Source of the DNA: Spirodela intermedia
Lineage: Eukaryota > Streptophyta > Magnoliopsida > Alismatales > Araceae
Assembly (NCBI GenBank): GCA_902729315.2
Contig: LR746274.1
Location: 558,001 to 622,000 of the forward strand
Direction of reading: 5' to 3'
DNA: 64,000 bases
Under the pieces are notes generated by a model, which worked only from the letters and a program-made list of their open reading frames with translations, had not been told where the DNA came from and ran no database searches. Both the position numbers and the translations under genes were made by a program. Numbering within the stretch: position 1 is the stretch's first letter; each line of letters begins with the position of its first letter. Positions 22,565-34,485 of this stretch are shown here, piece after piece.

Positions 22565-23510
22565 GGAAACATAACGACATTAGGCGTCACATGGCAGAAC
22601 GTATAATCATCCATTAAGGATGCTCTCTGGGGGCTACTTTAGAGAAATAGCGCTGTATGGAGTGTTCCCAGTACGGGAGAACCCTCGTCCCAAAACCGTA
22701 TAAACATTACTTGTATCGTACGTTTTGAAATTGAAAAGTTAAAATTTAGGTAGTAAATTTGGGAAGAAGGGCAAGATTCGAATTTCTTGTAGCAGTGGAA
22801 CGGTAAAGAAAGAATAGAGGAACATGATCACACCCTTTGGTACGGGGATAAACAGTACATATTGCGTAGGACGGATTCATCACCGACTTCCCAGGACCGA
22901 CGTTTACGATGGCTGCCTTCATTTTTTCTTCAGCATCGCCGGGAGCAGGACTCTTGTGATATCCGTTATCGCCTCCATGTCGACCTTCACCAGCTCCGTA
23001 TACATCTCGTCGTCCACCAGAATTCCCACGTCGAGAAACTCGATGGCCTGAGCTGTACGCCACAGCTGTGTAATACACCAGAATTTCCACAACGAGAACC
23101 TCGGTGGCCTGTTTTAGTCGCCAAATCCCGTCTGGGATATCGTTTGAGAGGTCGAAGACGTTGGATACCAGCTCAATAGTTGACACTTCCTCCCTAAGTG
23201 CTCCTGTAACCTGCTTCAACTTATCGGCATTCCGACCAACGAGGATCAGATTAAGACCTCGTCTGGCCAGCTCGAACGCCATGGCCTTTCCAATGCCGTT
23301 TGTCGGCCTAGTCACTATCGCCCTTGGCTGTAGTCCATTAGGTTCTTTGGTTGTCGAAGGAAGAAGATGTGGATACATCTCTGGAAGGAGAAAGTAACCC
23401 TTGTGACCTGTGCGAGGCCGAGTGATAGCAGCGGCTGCACCCGTGTAGGTTGATTTCGTAAAGTCTCTAAGATGGAAAACTCCGTGATTTCTCCACTGGG
23501 GAGGTACAAA
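22565..23510 (-). pseudogene. Very-long-chain 3-oxoacyl-CoA reductase (KCR) pseudogene
   Basis: Exon-1 homology runs from 23,485 down to about 22,835. The start codon is lost: ACG at 23,483-23,485 stands where the intact paralogue at 27.6 kb has ATG. A one-base deletion near 23,324, just after the D-Y-S-Q stretch, shifts the frame. The NAD(P)-binding part follows as TNGIGKAMAFELARRGLN and LILVGRNADKLKQV. The V-N-N-A-G segment is replaced by an imperfect ~60-bp duplication, and a stop (near 22,921) follows the M-L-K-K-K stretch. The Y-x-x-x-K active-site pair survives as YPRTK. Exon 2 is missing. Exon-3 text resumes only about 125 bases on (22,710-22,575: GFGTRVLPYWEHSI), with a Trp codon turned into a stop. 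It is non-functional and a tandem relative of the 26-27.6 kb gene. Confidence 0.9.
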
Positions 23511-25684
23511 CTGAACCTGGATTCTAGTGTGGAGCCGATCCTAAGGATGGTAACCTTACATTCTGAGAGGGTTTGATCTTAGAAGCAATGAATATCGAAT
23601 TAATTGGCAGATAGAGGTCCTTTCAATTGACCCATGTCCTGAGGGAGAGTGGTACTTCGAACATTAATGAGCCACACCGATCGCAGAAGAAGCGCTTTAA
23701 TTATATATATCAGGGTGTAAATAAATAGTCGTCCATTTATTTAACTAGAGGACTTCTTCCTTAGGCGAAGAGCGTGTAATGATGATATTTGGATGAGATG
23801 GGGAGGACTCTGCATCTTTTGGACTACAGGACCTCCTCTAAGCGGTGGTTGTAAAAGAGAGGGAGAAGACTCGATATCCCAGATTAAAGTAATTTTTCAA
23901 TAGATCTGATGTCCTATTAATTCATGTTGACTAGGAATCGATGGTCTTCCATGAAGGCATTTCATCCGTGCATGGGATGCCAAATACCGAGATTTCAAGA
24001 AAAGACAATTTCATCAGTTGAGTAAGCTACACACCATAGAGCAGTACTCAGAAATGTTAGGACAGATGTATGAGCCAGCTCTAAGTCTTTCCCAGTAGAT
24101 TCCTGCACTCAAAATGATCCGTGTCAAACAAGATCTTTGTGACTTGTTGAATGTACTAGCTTGTTATTTGGACGTCAATTTTCATAGCAGTGCAGTAGAT
24201 TGCTAGTCTCAGGACTCGGAAAATCATACAGCGCAATGGATTCTGTTCTTTGGTTGTTGGGAAAGTCTATAACATGGATCTCCATCTTAATAACGAAAGA
24301 AATAGAAGAGAAGAGAAGAAAATGATCTAAGTCAACTCATAGAATAAAATGTGAGGAACAAGACGCAATGAGAAGCGAAGGTATCTCCGCATCTCTATTT
24401 CTTTGCGTTTCTTCGTCTCGTCTTTTAATTTATCGGTTGATAATGAACCGTATGAAAAACATATGTTCCTCTCACGATCAATCCTCGATTTTTTTCTCCT
24501 TTATCCGTCTCCTCGTTTTCTTTCCCTCATCAGCATTATTAGTTCTAAGAAATTCCATTGATCGTCCGCCCAAGATAAGCTCCTCCCTCGGTCATTGTCG
24601 CTACTGTCTTCCTCTCCCATTATATTCCCGTTTCTTTGACTATTTGCATTATTAACAGCCACATCAACGATTGCGTGTACAAATTGCATTCGCATTCGAA
24701 ATAATGGCCGTCCTTTGTGTCGTCGCCTACTCTCTCTCTCTCTCTCCCCGTCAATTTCCACAGATAAAGATGAGGGACTCAACGAAATTCAACTCTAGCA
24801 TGGACAAATCGAGTTTTTTCGTCTATTCATACAGGCTTTATTTTCTCTTTCTTTTACGATAAGAAGAAATAATTAACTCCCTTTATTCATCCATCCTCAA
24901 GCTCAATACAGCAAAAAGAGTAGTCTGATTTAGCTGCCCAAAAATTGTAATTTATTATTGACAAGCATTTTTTTTAGTTGAACTTCTAGGTCACAAAAAA
25001 ACTGTGCTTTAAATGATTTAGTCTTTGCACCTAGACGATGTTCACGTTTAACTATTACGTAACGACGATATTACCCATGCATTCCCCTTTTAGGTATAAT
25101 TGGCTCCATCTTCCTTTAATCCAGCGCTAGAAGAATGTGTCAATGGAAAAATAGCTAGCTGATTAAGAAAGGGCTGATGGGCTTATATCCCTTCTTTGCC
25201 AAATAGGAAAGAGATGATAGAGAGCTGGCTGAGGGAAAAAGGGGACGGGGCATATACTGATTTCTTTTTCATTCGTGACCAGCCTTTACACAGCGTCGGT
25301 GGGTTGCAGGAGATTATTAGGACAGCACGCTGACCGAATTTCAGACCAGAGGGATGATAAGGAGCGAATGTCAGAGGAGAAGAGAGAACGGTAGTAAATC
25401 AACGTCATTTAGTAATTTAAACACGCGCTCATGCGGACAGATGAATGATGATTAATCAAACTGTCCGATTAAAACCACGTGATGATTACGTGGAAGATGT
25501 TTTAAGTTAAAATAAAAACAATTCAGGCGGTAGAAGGTTCAATCAGCTGAGGCGGTGGGCACCAATATGTCGAACAGAAGTAGACTCGGAACGTTATAAT
25601 TTCTGCTCTTAACAGGTTCAGCCAGGAAGTTCTGATCTCGGTCCTACTGCCGTCCGAGTTTATCTCTGGAACCGATGTGACAGG
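23511..25684. other. Intergenic region between KCR pseudogene and KCR gene
   Basis: No protein family was recognised. Frames up to 95 codons at 24,368-24,782 overlap on both strands and lack domains. A short CT run lies at about 24,727-24,748. The part just before 25,684 may include the 5' portion of the unknown coding-like fragment that follows. Confidence 0.4.
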
Positions 25685-25960
25685 TACCAGAGCAAGCTGG
25701 CCCTCTTTCACCGACTACATTAGTTTCTTCTCGTCCCCTTCCCTAACGACTACCCCGTCCGCCATGATTCCGAGCCGTGGCCGCAGACGTTGGCCACGAC
25801 TTATCGCTCAGACATCCATTGCACGGCATTTGATGCAACTTGGAATACCATTTATGAGCCCATTGAAGCAACTTGGAACGAGACCAAGGACCAAGCCCAT
25901 AATTTTCCGCAAAAGTACAAAGTGAACCATCTGACAAACCTGCTTTGAAGCAGAGTGAGT
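25685..25960 (+). other. Unrecognised coding-like fragment convergent with KCR
   Basis: I do not recognise the family. Read in pieces, the + strand gives DYISFFSSP, then in another frame PNDYPVRHDSEPWPQTLA, TYRSDIHCTAFDATWNTIYE, PIEATWNETKDQAHNFPQ and KYKVNHLTNLL before a stop near 25,947. The residue mix, with many Trp and Tyr, looks like real protein. A diverged copy lies at 20,085-20,310 in the same position relative to a KCR 3' end. It ends about 30 bases from the KCR stop on the opposite strand. It could be the last exon of a neighbour gene or a relic. The frames need one shift to join. Confidence 0.4.
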
Positions 25961-25980
25961 AATGAACTGCTTATCTCACG

Positions 25981-27624
25981 TTAATGAACTTTTTCCCTTT
26001 GATTCAGTGCATTGCGTAAAAACCATTCGTTTAGGATACGCTCCGGTGCCTGTTTCGCAAGATAGTTTAACATAGAGTGTCTCCAGTAAGGGAGGATCGA
26101 GGTCCCATAGCCGACGGCACGTACGGCCGGAGGAGCATACTCCTCGGGTGTCGAGTTGAAAAACGAATGCCTCTTGTCTGGCACCATTTTCGTTACTGCA
26201 AAAGCTGGAGTCTAAACATTGACCAATAGTTATCAAGTGGAAACCAAGTAACAGTACCAAAATGATCATCTAGTCTTAGTGCATCCATCATATGTTAGAA
26301 AAAGGATTAGATAGATTTTACGAAAGCTATATATTTAGCTATTTGGATAGAAAATTTTATAATATGTTCAAAGTAACGCCTATTTTGTTTCTTAGTGTAT
26401 GGCAATGTACTAATAAACATACTAAGACATTCCTATCAAACCTAGTTCAGACAAATAGATCTAATCAATGTTCGGAAAAGATATTAGTTTACGAGCAAGA
26501 CAGACACAGACGGACAAAGTTACGGAATACGAGCTATTACCTGGCAATGGATGTCAATTCCAGTGCTCTTGTATTCATGGTGCAAACTTCTAGATAAAGC
26601 ATCGACGTAACTGATACAAAATTAGATAGAATCAGTATATGAATTAGAAAAGACATAGTACGATATTAATGAATAAACTTCGAGCCTTGCTCCGTCAAAT
26701 ATGTTACTCAGTTTTTGAACAAAATATGAAATCTGTTGCCGATAATTTGGAAGAAAGGACGCAAATTTGCTTAGGGTAAACACAGAATAAGATCATGAAT
26801 AGACACGGAAGTAAGATGTCTAAATATGTATAAAAACAAGGGGGAAGAACTGCAAGGGGAAATGTAAGAGGAAGCAGACATAAAAAGCGTAAAGGAAACT
26901 ACAGTATGAAATGAAAATTGAAGCGAAAGGCAAGAGGTGGAAGATGCTAAAGATAATGACGACCTTGGAGAATGAATTTGGCCTACCCTTTGGTTGCAGT
27001 ATATACAGCGAACATCGGGTAAGATGGAAGGATCACTACAGACCCGGAGCCGAGGTTGGCGATGGCGCCCTTCTTCTTCCTCACCATCTGCGGCAGCACC
27101 GCCCTGGTAATCTCCGTCAACGACTCCATGTTAACTTTAACTAAATCGGTGTACATCTTCTCCTCGAGCTCATGCAGGTACTTGGGAGCATCATAACACA
27201 CACCAGCGTTATTAACGAGCACCCCGACGTCGAGGTTCTCGATGGCCATCTTTAGCCGCCGGACGCCGTTGGGGATGTCACCGGCGAGGTCAAACACGAC
27301 GGTCACGACCTCGACGTTCCGGAGCTCGGCCTGAATTGCCGCGGACACCGACTTCAGCTTATCGGGGTTCCGACCGACGAGGATTAGACTCAGGCCTTGC
27401 CTGGCGAGCTCAAAGGCCATGGCCTTTCCGATGCCGTCTGTTGGCCCCGTGATAATCGCCCACTGGCCGTAGTCGAGAAGGTGTTTTGGTGGTCGGAGGA
27501 AGAAGGTGTAGATCCATCGGAGGAAGGACAGAGAAAGCCTCGAGACTTGGAAGAGGCCGAGTGATAATAGAAGGAGAACCCATCTTGGTTGTGATCGCAG
27601 AGTGTCTGAGAAGGGAACCTCCAT
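25981..27624 (-). CDS. KCR1: Very-long-chain 3-oxoacyl-CoA reductase (KCR), three exons
   Basis: Member of the short-chain dehydrogenase family that reduces 3-oxoacyl-CoA to 3-hydroxyacyl-CoA in the ER fatty-acid elongase, feeding waxes, sphingolipids and storage lipids. Exon 1 runs 27,624-26,987, exon 2 26,610-26,541 and exon 3 26,211-25,981. All introns are GT-AG (376 and 329 bp) and the phases agree. The product is 312 residues, close to the ~318 of Arabidopsis KCR1. Visible features are a hydrophobic N-terminal anchor (about 15-45), the nucleotide-binding TGPTDGIG (59-66), NNAG (138-141), the G-S-G region (192-194) and Y208-x3-K212. Exon 2 encodes YVDALSRSLHHEYKSTGIDI and exon 3 starts TPAFAVTKM, where relatives have VPLYVATKM. 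The C-terminus ends REKVH instead of the usual lysine-rich tail. The start is the only ATG before the conserved N-terminus. Splice sites are my prediction. A broken paralogue lies 3 kb away. Confidence 0.9.
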
Positions 27625-28910
27625 GATTTCAGGACTGGAGGAGATAAATCACATGGTTCAAATAAATAGGAGCCTATCCCGACGAAGATAACGTGGACGG
27701 TAGTATGCGAACTAATGCACAAACCCTAGATCGATGTGATATCAATAAGGAGAAGATTATTATTGAAAATGACGAGATTGTCTAAGATGCGGTGTCGAAA
27801 GTTTTAATAAACTGAGTTAATAGCAAAGAAACGTGTTAAGAGGGCTTTACACAGGATTTAACGGCTAAAAATGTATTTGCATACTCTCAGACAGTCAACG
27901 TGATACATGTGGTTTCGATAAGTTTCTTTAGAAAATGCCTCTATGTATTGATTATTTTGTCATTAATGCACGTGTTGCCACCTGCCAAAGCATTAATGAG
28001 AGCGAGATGATAGCTTGACGACCACTATCCTTTCCGGCCGCTCCCTCTCTCTTTCCGTCAACTTTTCACGCCGATCTTTTTTGTAATGTCTTGCTTTTGC
28101 ACGGCACGTATTTATTACTTTCGCAGACGTTCTTGTCATCAATGTAATATTGCCTGAGCCGAAACGGCACCAAATTTCTTTGTTAGATCGTAATCAGCAA
28201 CTAGATCAAATCCATATCGTCAACTATCAGCTTCCATTTTTACCCTGCGCAGTCTTAATCGTGATCACATTAATCTCTAATAGCAAACGGATGACTGCAA
28301 AATATAACTAGTTTTATGCATTATAGAGAAGTTAATCGCCTCCTACTGGAGACAATCTAAGGTGACTCACCTTTCCACGCTGAATTAAGAACTAGGAATG
28401 CGGATCAAGACTGAAACGATTTGACAGACTTTGACATGACGCTCTTTTGCATTTATCGACAAACGGGTACCAGAAGGAGAAAACTCTTGGGATGTAGACG
28501 TAATCCATGTCAAAGGTTACACCACATGCTTAAGAAACTTTTAGGGGAAGTAGATCCAATGTGGGCTATCCATCTTTTAGGAGGCCCGGTAATATATGTT
28601 CTTAATACTTGCATATTCCCCTTAAACAAAATAACTGCTCTTCAAGATCCTAAAAAGAGTCCAGGCACATAAAGATCCTTCAACTTTGATGGTGGATGTG
28701 GATCAGAAGAATTCATCACGCCCTTGGAATGAATGGGTAAACCGTCACGCACATTCTTGATTACTTGTATTTTCTTACCTAGACAATTATTTAAACTTTG
28801 GAATTCCTTTCTCGCGACTTGAAAGAGAATCAGTATCCTCTAGACGTTCTGCATGTGACTAGTTTTACGATCTGAAGGAGAAATGATGTTTCTTGCAAAA
28901 ATTGTTCCAA
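27625..28910. other. KCR upstream region and intergenic DNA
   Basis: This would hold the KCR promoter and leader on the reverse strand. A 110-codon reverse frame (27,390-27,722) overlaps exon 1 and is a shadow. No TATA box could be assigned with confidence. 28,000-28,910 shows no recognised feature. Confidence 0.4.
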
Positions 28911-28911
28911 T

Positions 28912-29370
28912 TTGATTAAACTACATAAATATTCGTTCCAATTACTAGGGGGAAAGCACAGATGCATATGTCAGAGATGTTATCTTTGTTCAATATTTTC
29001 TTTTGGGCCGCAGTATTTCCCCCTCTTCTGGGAATTTATAGGCCATGTTGGTGGCCATCTTCCACGGCTTCGGGCGTTCATACATGATGAGCACGTCCGT
29101 CGTCGCCTGTGTTGTGTGTGCGGCTATGCCTTTGTGCGCGTACACCTCGGCGTCGGGCATTGGGCCTGTGTTCTTTCTGGATTTCGAAGACATTTTTCTC
29201 CAGTTGCAGAACGGAATAAAAGTTCTAGTTCTCAAGTCCATTGCTCACGAACGCACGGCACACTTAACCTGTGCATTGGGAAACGAAATCTGTCCTATGG
29301 ATATCATCAAAGCAGATGTGCTTCCAGCACCAGCCTGCTTCCTAGTTTAATCAGTATTTCCCGCTGAATA
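28912..29370. other. Unrecognised open frames
   Basis: A 151-codon + frame (28,912-29,367), a 101-codon + frame (29,045-29,350) and an 83-codon reverse frame (29,241-28,990) overlap. None shows a family I know. The reverse frame (with PMPDAEVYAHKGIAAHTTQ) and the second + frame look about equally plausible. This may be an exon of an unidentified gene or chance. Confidence 0.25.
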
Positions 29371-29890
29371 ATTTATATGAATATTCCTATTTGGAATGAG
29401 TTATTCAATCGATTTAGATTTCTGAATATCATACTGTTGGTATTATGTGAAGTAATTCATTGGTAGGGCTTGAACCCGCACTAGGTATGACGAAGCTGCA
29501 TGTGGAGGGAGAAACAGCAAGGGAGAACAAAAAGAAACCCCAATTCATTTCAGAGAGACAGTATTTAATATAGGTGCTGATAAATGTGGAGACCGCCCCC
29601 CCTTCCCCCCCCGCGTCATGCCAAGAAGAGCTGTAAATGTTTTTAACAACCATCTTGGACTATAGAAAGGATAAATGAGAAGAATAAAAAGCTTTATTAA
29701 AAGTGTATCTTGGTGACACCATTGACAAACTTTGTATGTATGAAGTGACAATCAATCTCAATATACTTTGTATGTTGATAAATGTGAGATTGATGTAATA
29801 TGAATAGCAACATAATGGTCACATAATAAAAGGACAAGAAGAGGTATCCAAATAATCTTAGCAGTTAGAGATGCCAATGCATGGTACTTG
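29371..29890. other. Intergenic DNA with a poly-C tract
   Basis: No gene was seen. A C-rich run lies at 29,595-29,612. The rest is AT-rich. Confidence 0.4.
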
Positions 29891-30600
29891 ACTTGGTGTA
29901 ATAGTTGACTGTTGATAGTTGACGGTTGACTACTGACTGTTTACAACGCTGACGGGCTGATCACCTGGACTGGTTTGAACCTGTGGCGGCTAGCGCGGAC
30001 CAGGAGATCCCGCAGAAACCTGACCAACGGGAGGAGCTGGTTTGAACCAAGGCCCTAAGATTGTTCGGACGGGGACGCAGTTAGGCTCGGGCCAGATGGT
30101 CAAGCCGGTTGGGCTCAGACCAGGCAGTGGGGCGGTTGGGTCAGGCTGAGCTGGTCTGGTTCAGGCCGGTTCGCAGTGTCGCGAGCCGGTTGCCTTTTAA
30201 CCTTAACTGGTGGAAGGCAAGGGGGGCAACCCCAACCGTTTGTGTGGGCGGAGAGAGAAGGTGGTGGTGGCGGCGGCGGCAGCGGAACAGCCGGAGGGGG
30301 TCCGCAAGGATGGTGGTGGTGGACGACGACTGGGAAGATGCGGCGACGGCGCAGCTGGCGCCGTCTGGTGACTGGCGTCACGCGGCGCCGAGGTACGTGG
30401 TGGCTCATGGGGGTGAAGCGGAGGAGACGAGAAGGGCAACGGCACCCGGAGGACATGCGACGGAGGCGCGTCGGGCCGCAAGCTCCGACCGGGAGCGCGA
30501 GGTCCTCATGGCCAACTCTACCGGGGCGACGGGGTCCCCACGACTAACTCCTTGCCTGGGGGCGACGGTGGTCCTCGCGACCAAGCCCAAGACAGGGTGA
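29891..30600. other. GC-rich block with trinucleotide-like repeats
   Basis: Starts with repeated 'gttgac/ttgacg' words (29,900-29,945), then Gly/Ala/Arg-rich composition dominated by GGTGG, GGCGG and CGGAG words. Frames of 60-163 codons open on both strands at the same place, which reflects composition. No domain was recognised. It may be retroelement LTR or leader sequence, or a GC-rich gene 5' end. Confidence 0.35.
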
Positions 30601-32734
30601 ACCTAATTAATCTTAACCAAATAAACTCTTTCTTCTTTCTCCTTCTTTTCAATCGTCATTACAGGGATATTTATAGGTAATAAAAGGAGGCGTCGAGTCA
30701 CCAAACGACGCGTCGTTGATGGGGGACGACACATCAGCCGTAGGGATGACGTGTCATCTGATGATGACATTCGACAATGACGTGGCATCCTCTGCTGTGG
30801 CTTGCACTGATGTCGTGGCAGCCCTGATCCCCATCACCAAAGTTCTAAATAAGATGATCTAGAAAATCATAGTCCTTGACCAAGTGTGGCTTTGAAATAA
30901 AGAAAGAGATGATGTATTGAATGTAAGTGAAGAAAAACGGTTGAGCCATAAATTGACTTAATTTGTCTATTACAAAGGTGATATCAAGATGTGAAAGTGT
31001 CAAATATGAAAAATGACCAATAAGTTTACCATATTAAGACACATCTTCAAGTAATTATTCTATTGTGACATTAAATTATAGTCATTGAATTAAAAACGTC
31101 AAATTTAAATGTATATACACTCAGACAATATAAATCATCTTCAAACTTCTAGTGGTTTGGTTCAATCCTCAGGGATGACTCAATTTTAGTATCAAATCAC
31201 ATGCTTAAATACTTATAAAATAAACGAGAATAAGAGAAGGTACAGAGGATTTGTTTTCTCTTCTCGTCAGCAGCTGCTGTCATGGCTCCACACATGGAAT
31301 GATAGCGGCAATGAAATGCTTATCAAAGGGGGAAAGAAGAGGAAAAGAGAGAATAGACAATATTTACGAAAAAAATAATATTCAGAGTTGGGATAAAAAA
31401 ATCATAGCCATCACATCTGTAATAATTAAAGAATTCAAATACAACCGAACACACAATGGTTCCTGTCTATCGCCTAATGACAAAAATGAAGTAGTTGAAA
31501 TCAACCTCACACTTAGAACTAACTACAAAAGGTAGATCAATGAGTCGGCAGTCAGACCATATGACTGGACCTGTGAAAACAATGAAATTGAAACACAAAT
31601 GAGACTAAATACGTTTAGTTATGCGTCCCTCTGCTCCTCTACTCCCTCAACCCTATCTGTCACTCGAAAGGAGGGCCTTACCATTGGAAGGGAAGGTTCA
31701 AGCCACTACCACACTCAGCCCATTGGGAATGCGCTCCATCCATCATAGCAGCCACTGTCGTAGCTGTGCCCACCTCCACTTGTTAAGAGGAGAGGTCATT
31801 GTTGCCATCGTCACCGTGATGTCATTGTATTGCCACCATTGCCACCGTACTCACCTCCACTTGTCACCAAGGGGGAAGCCTGCTGTCGCTACCATAGTCG
31901 TTGTTGTCCCCTTCCATGCCTTACCTCTCACAAGGTTTGCGCCCTTCACTCTCTCTCATCTCCCTTAACCCACCAGTGATGGGCCTGCTATTGGGCTTGA
32001 TATGATCAGCCCATTGACAGGCCACATCCTTCTCCCTAAATTTGAATAAACTCAAGAAAAATTCTATTTTCCTACTTCTGCCTTTTCTGTAATTTCCTCT
32101 CAGTAATAATAAATAAAATAATAGTTCTCAAGGATATATATCTTGGATAGTCATGTTAGTGTATAAATTATATCATTAAATGCACATTTCTGATAGATAA
32201 TATGTAGGTTTAAGCAAGACTTCATGAAGCACGTTCTAAAATCCATTCAATGTTTTCCATTTAGATTGATTACATTTGACCTTATTTTATATGGTACCTT
32301 CAATTATTACACAAAAATGAAGTGGTAAGAATTACAATGCGTTTCAATCTAAGAAATCTAGTGTCTTCTAATAGTTGTAAAGTTTAATGTCATTAAGATA
32401 GTATTACTGGTGTGAAACATGCAGTTTATAAACTTATGGAACAAAGATCTTGGAGTTTAAATGAAGTAAATATAAAATCTATTAAAAAAATATTTTTACT
32501 ATTTTAAAAAGATGAAATACATTAACTCTTTTACCTTCTAACCTTCAAAATTAACTACGTAAACTATATTTTCTTATATGAATTTAAAAAATAAAATATT
32601 TAAATGAAACAAATAAAAAACTTAAAGTCAAACATTAGCACTCACCACCAGATTAGCCTTATTTGGTCACATGGCCCATTAAGTGCTGATAGATCAAATT
32701 GTCGTAGTTTGCTGCATTGAAACAAAAGAAATGT
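30601..32734. other. Intergenic DNA
   Basis: Mostly AT-rich. 31,621-31,968 opens a 115-codon + frame made of His/Leu/Val-rich repetitive text (CCACC and CATTGT words) without a known domain. No exon or retroelement motif was recognised. Confidence 0.35.
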
Positions 32735-33060
32735 TCAATCCCACATCAGAAGTTTTTCAATGTTTGAGATCAATATATCTGAAAGCTACATTCTAAATAT
32801 AAGCTCCCTCCTCCCAAAAAAATAATGCCAAAGACCATTTGGGGAGATGGCAATAGGTGGTCTGCCCTCGTGCACACATGTGTGTATGACATTTCTTGTT
32901 CTAGGACTAGTTGGCTCTTGGGACATGATAAGGGAGTAATGCACATGTGTGTAAAACGAATCCTTAGCCACTTGAGCCTAGCTCATGGCTCCCCCAGTCT
33001 TAGTCTACCCACTCGAGCACAGTGCCCCTCTAGTCAATTGTTGAGTGACGGCTAGCTAGT
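32735..33060 (-). repeat. Dispersed repeat family A-related copy, reverse
   Basis: Close relative of 3,985-4,335 in the same orientation: 'caatcccacatcagaagttttt', 'ggcaataggtggtc', 'gtgtgtatgaca', 'gggagtaatgcacatgtgtgt' and 'tcatggctcccccagtc' all have counterparts there. It is followed by an AT-rich run at 33,061-33,200. Confidence 0.7.
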
Positions 33061-33229
33061 GGGTAGTGATATTTATTTATTTTTATTATTTTATTTAAAT
33101 AAAAAAATATACTTAATTTGTTAACTATAAACTTCAAAAATTAATAATATATTACTATATTTATTTTGTAAGTTAACACACAAAAATAAAATAATAAAAC
33201 TATATAAACATAAGAAATCTAGCTTTAAC

Positions 33230-34030
33230 ACCTACCTATTCTAAACAAATGTTCTAAATCTAGCTTTAAATAGAAGAAGCTTAATATATTAGGCTTCCTA
33301 ATAGCCCAATATGCACGATGTTGAATTTCCATAAGTAGATGGTAAGATTTTCTAGAATTAATTTATATGGTGAAGCACTTAAAGGAGCTTTATATGCTGC
33401 CATATATGCCCATAATGCATCATTTAACTTTTCAGACCAGTCATTCCTAATGGGTGAAACAACTTTTAACAAAATGGTTTTATTTTCCCTATTAGTTAAT
33501 TCAGACCATTTTTTTGATGATGGTATTAGGTAGCTATTCTATGATAATCACCATATTTTTTAAGTAAAGTTCTAAAGTGATGATGACTAAAATGAGTTTT
33601 CATATCACTAATTATCACTTTAGGACATCCAAATTGTGTAAATATATTACCTTAGACAAATTTAATGACTACTTTATGATCATTCATCTATGTTGGAATG
33701 GTTTCTATGCATTTTGACACATAATCTATAGCTAAAACAAATATATTCATAACCTTGAGATGAAAGAAAATTTTCTATAAAATCAATATCCCAAACATCA
33801 AAAATATCAACAAATTGAATTTAAGGGAATTGTATTTTGTTTTTGAATGTTTATAGCAGCTTGACATTTTCCACATTGCTTAGAAAATGTGTGAGCATCT
33901 TTAAACAAAGACGCCCAGTAAAAACTGCATTACAAAATTTTTACTACTATTTTCTTGACTACAAAATGACCCCCACATTTATAAGAATGATAATGTTCTA
34001 AAATTTGAATTTTTTCTTCTTCAGGAATTC
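33230..34030 (-). pseudogene. Athila/Tat-like integrase, degenerate
   Basis: The reverse strand reads, in shifting frames, GYEYI, a heavily decayed core, then RNDWSEKLNDALWAYMAAYK and APLSASPYKLIL at 33,472-33,330 and a HIGLLG-type remnant of the [12 protein letters not shown] motif. This is the same group of non-chromovirus gypsy as the integrase at 7.0-8.1 kb, but a different copy. Numerous stops are present. Confidence 0.8.
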
Positions 34031-34440
34031 ATCTTTGTAAAATTTTGTCTGAACCTAAATTAATAGATTAGGATCATCCCAAAAATAATAGTTTACATGA
34101 ACAAAAAATTGTTTACGTTCATCTTTCTACCAATATGTTGGGACATTGCCAAATGCTAAATAAGTAACTATATGTGCATACCATGGCATAGGTGTATTGT
34201 GGAAAGCAAGAATATGTTTGTCAAGAAATAAATCATGTAATTCAGCTTTTTCATGTCCCTCAATTTAGATAAATGCTTAGATACCACATTTTCTACACCT
34301 TTTTATCTCTACTATCTATATTAAATTCTCGTAATAATAAAATCCATGTAAGTAAATGTTGTTTCGTTTCTTTCTCGGTAAGAAAATATTTTAGAGATGT
34401 GTGATCATAATAGACAATAATTTTAGATCTTAAAATAGAT
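34031..34440 (-). pseudogene. Athila/Tat-like RNase H end, degenerate
   Basis: Reverse frame 34,430-34,293 gives LRSKIIVYYDHTSLKYFLTE, KETKQHLLTWILLLREFNID and SRDKKV, matching the RNase H end of this gypsy group (canonical KVIVYTDHAALKYLLxKKDAKPRLIRWxLLLQEFDLEIRDKKG). The DH catalytic pair is kept. It runs directly into the integrase remnant. On the 5' side it is cut by the hairpin and GC-rich block at 34,445. Confidence 0.85.
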
Positions 34441-34444
34441 AATA

Positions 34445-34485
34445 ACTCTCGAGCACCACCATGCGCACTGGTGGTGCTCGAGAGT
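34445..34485. repeat. Perfect 17-bp inverted repeat with 7-base loop
   Basis: actctcgagcaccacca (34,445-34,461) is followed by tgcgcac and its exact reverse complement (34,469-34,485). It lies exactly at the break between the RNase H remnant and the GC-rich insert. Confidence 0.9.

Noticed and set aside
22824-23397. Forward frames of 75-105 codons at 22.8-23.4 kb
   Set aside because: They are antisense to the KCR pseudogene and have no homology of their own that I can see.
30109-30600. 163-codon forward frame, Gly/Arg/Ala-rich
   Set aside because: Open in several frames on both strands because of GGN/CGN repeats; no recognisable domain.
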